DNA of 6,163 nt, taken from positions 1 to 6,163 of the forward strand of contig JAIRLF010000390.1 of the NCBI GenBank assembly GCA_031259655.1. Reading direction: 5' to 3'. Positions 6,076-6,163 of this stretch are shown here, in pieces (within the stretch, counting starts at the first letter, position 1; each line of letters begins with the position of its first letter). The position numbers and the translations under genes are program-made. This DNA comes from Prevotellaceae bacterium. GTDB lineage: Bacteria; Bacteroidota; Bacteroidia; Bacteroidales; UBA932. Below the pieces are notes generated by a model. The model worked only from the letters and a program-made list of their open reading frames with translations. It searched no databases and had not been told where the DNA came from.

Positions 6076-6163
6076 GTTCTGTTCTGTTCTGTTCTGTTCT
6101 GTTCTGTTCTGTTCTGTTCTGTTCTGTTCTGTTCTGTTCTGTTCTGTTCTGTTCTGTTCTGTT
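6076..6163. repeat. Pentanucleotide microsatellite (GTTCT)17, open at the window edge
   Basis: Seventeen exact copies of GTTCT run from 6076 to 6160, followed by GTT at 6161-6163 where the window ends, so the true copy number is unknown and at least 17. A degenerate copy, TTTCT, precedes it at 6071-6075. On the minus strand the tract reads AGAAC and is free of stops in every frame, since all frames give the same five-residue cycle R-T-E-Q-N. It lies about 180 bp upstream of the first susC-like start codon. Long perfect short-unit arrays in bacteria mutate by slipped-strand mispairing and are often linked to variable expression of surface proteins. Confidence 0.95.

Noticed and set aside
1..6163. 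Insertion sequence, integrase, toxin-antitoxin, tRNA or rRNA gene
   Set aside because: No transposase or recombinase frame, terminal inverted repeat pair, cloverleaf-like sequence or rRNA-like stretch was found on either strand by reading.

Overview
The window holds one complete three-gene operon of Bacteroidota type, all on the minus strand, flanked on both sides by simple tandem repeats. The order of transcription is: a SusC/RagA-family TonB-dependent outer-membrane transporter (5898..2647), a SusD/RagB-family substrate-binding lipoprotein (2633..1074), and a smaller lipoprotein of no recognised family (1052..195). The SusC-SusD pair is diagnostic of Bacteroidota. The AT-only or AT-rich start regions without a Shine-Dalgarno sequence and the lipoprotein signals with acidic residues just after the cysteine also fit. 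A member of the order Bacteroidales is likely, but the sequence does not fix a genus.

Layout from left to right on the plus strand: (i) 1-122, a tandem array of 22-bp units of two alternating subtypes, which probably continues past the left edge; (ii) 116-161, a strong stem-loop terminator closing the operon; (iii) three tightly packed genes separated by only 21 and 13 nt; (iv) 5803-5870, three consecutive inverted repeats within or just before the start of the susC-like gene; (v) 5899-6034, an intergenic upstream region with another stem-loop and a 12-bp palindrome; (vi) 6035-6068, a pure pyrimidine tract built on a heptamer repeat; (vii) 6076-6163, at least 17 copies of the pentamer GTTCT, running off the right edge.

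The gene products should act together at the outer membrane. The SusD-like lipoprotein caps the SusC-like TonB-dependent channel and captures a ligand, and the third lipoprotein is placed where accessory surface-binding proteins (SusE/SusF or SGBP type) usually lie. The substrate cannot be read from this sequence. No glycoside hydrolase, peptidase, sigma/anti-sigma pair or hybrid two-component sensor is present, and the operon ends at the terminator, so this is an enzyme-less SusCD unit as far as the window shows.

The genes themselves are ordinary for the phylum. The parts most worth a second look are non-coding: the pentanucleotide tract upstream of the operon (a candidate for length-variable control), the hairpin-rich start region of the transporter gene, a perfect 11-bp inverted repeat inside the SusD-like gene, and the 22-bp array, whose minus strand reads as a chain of overlapping 14-codon frames. 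Both window ends fall inside tandem repeats, which suggests a contig broken at repeats.
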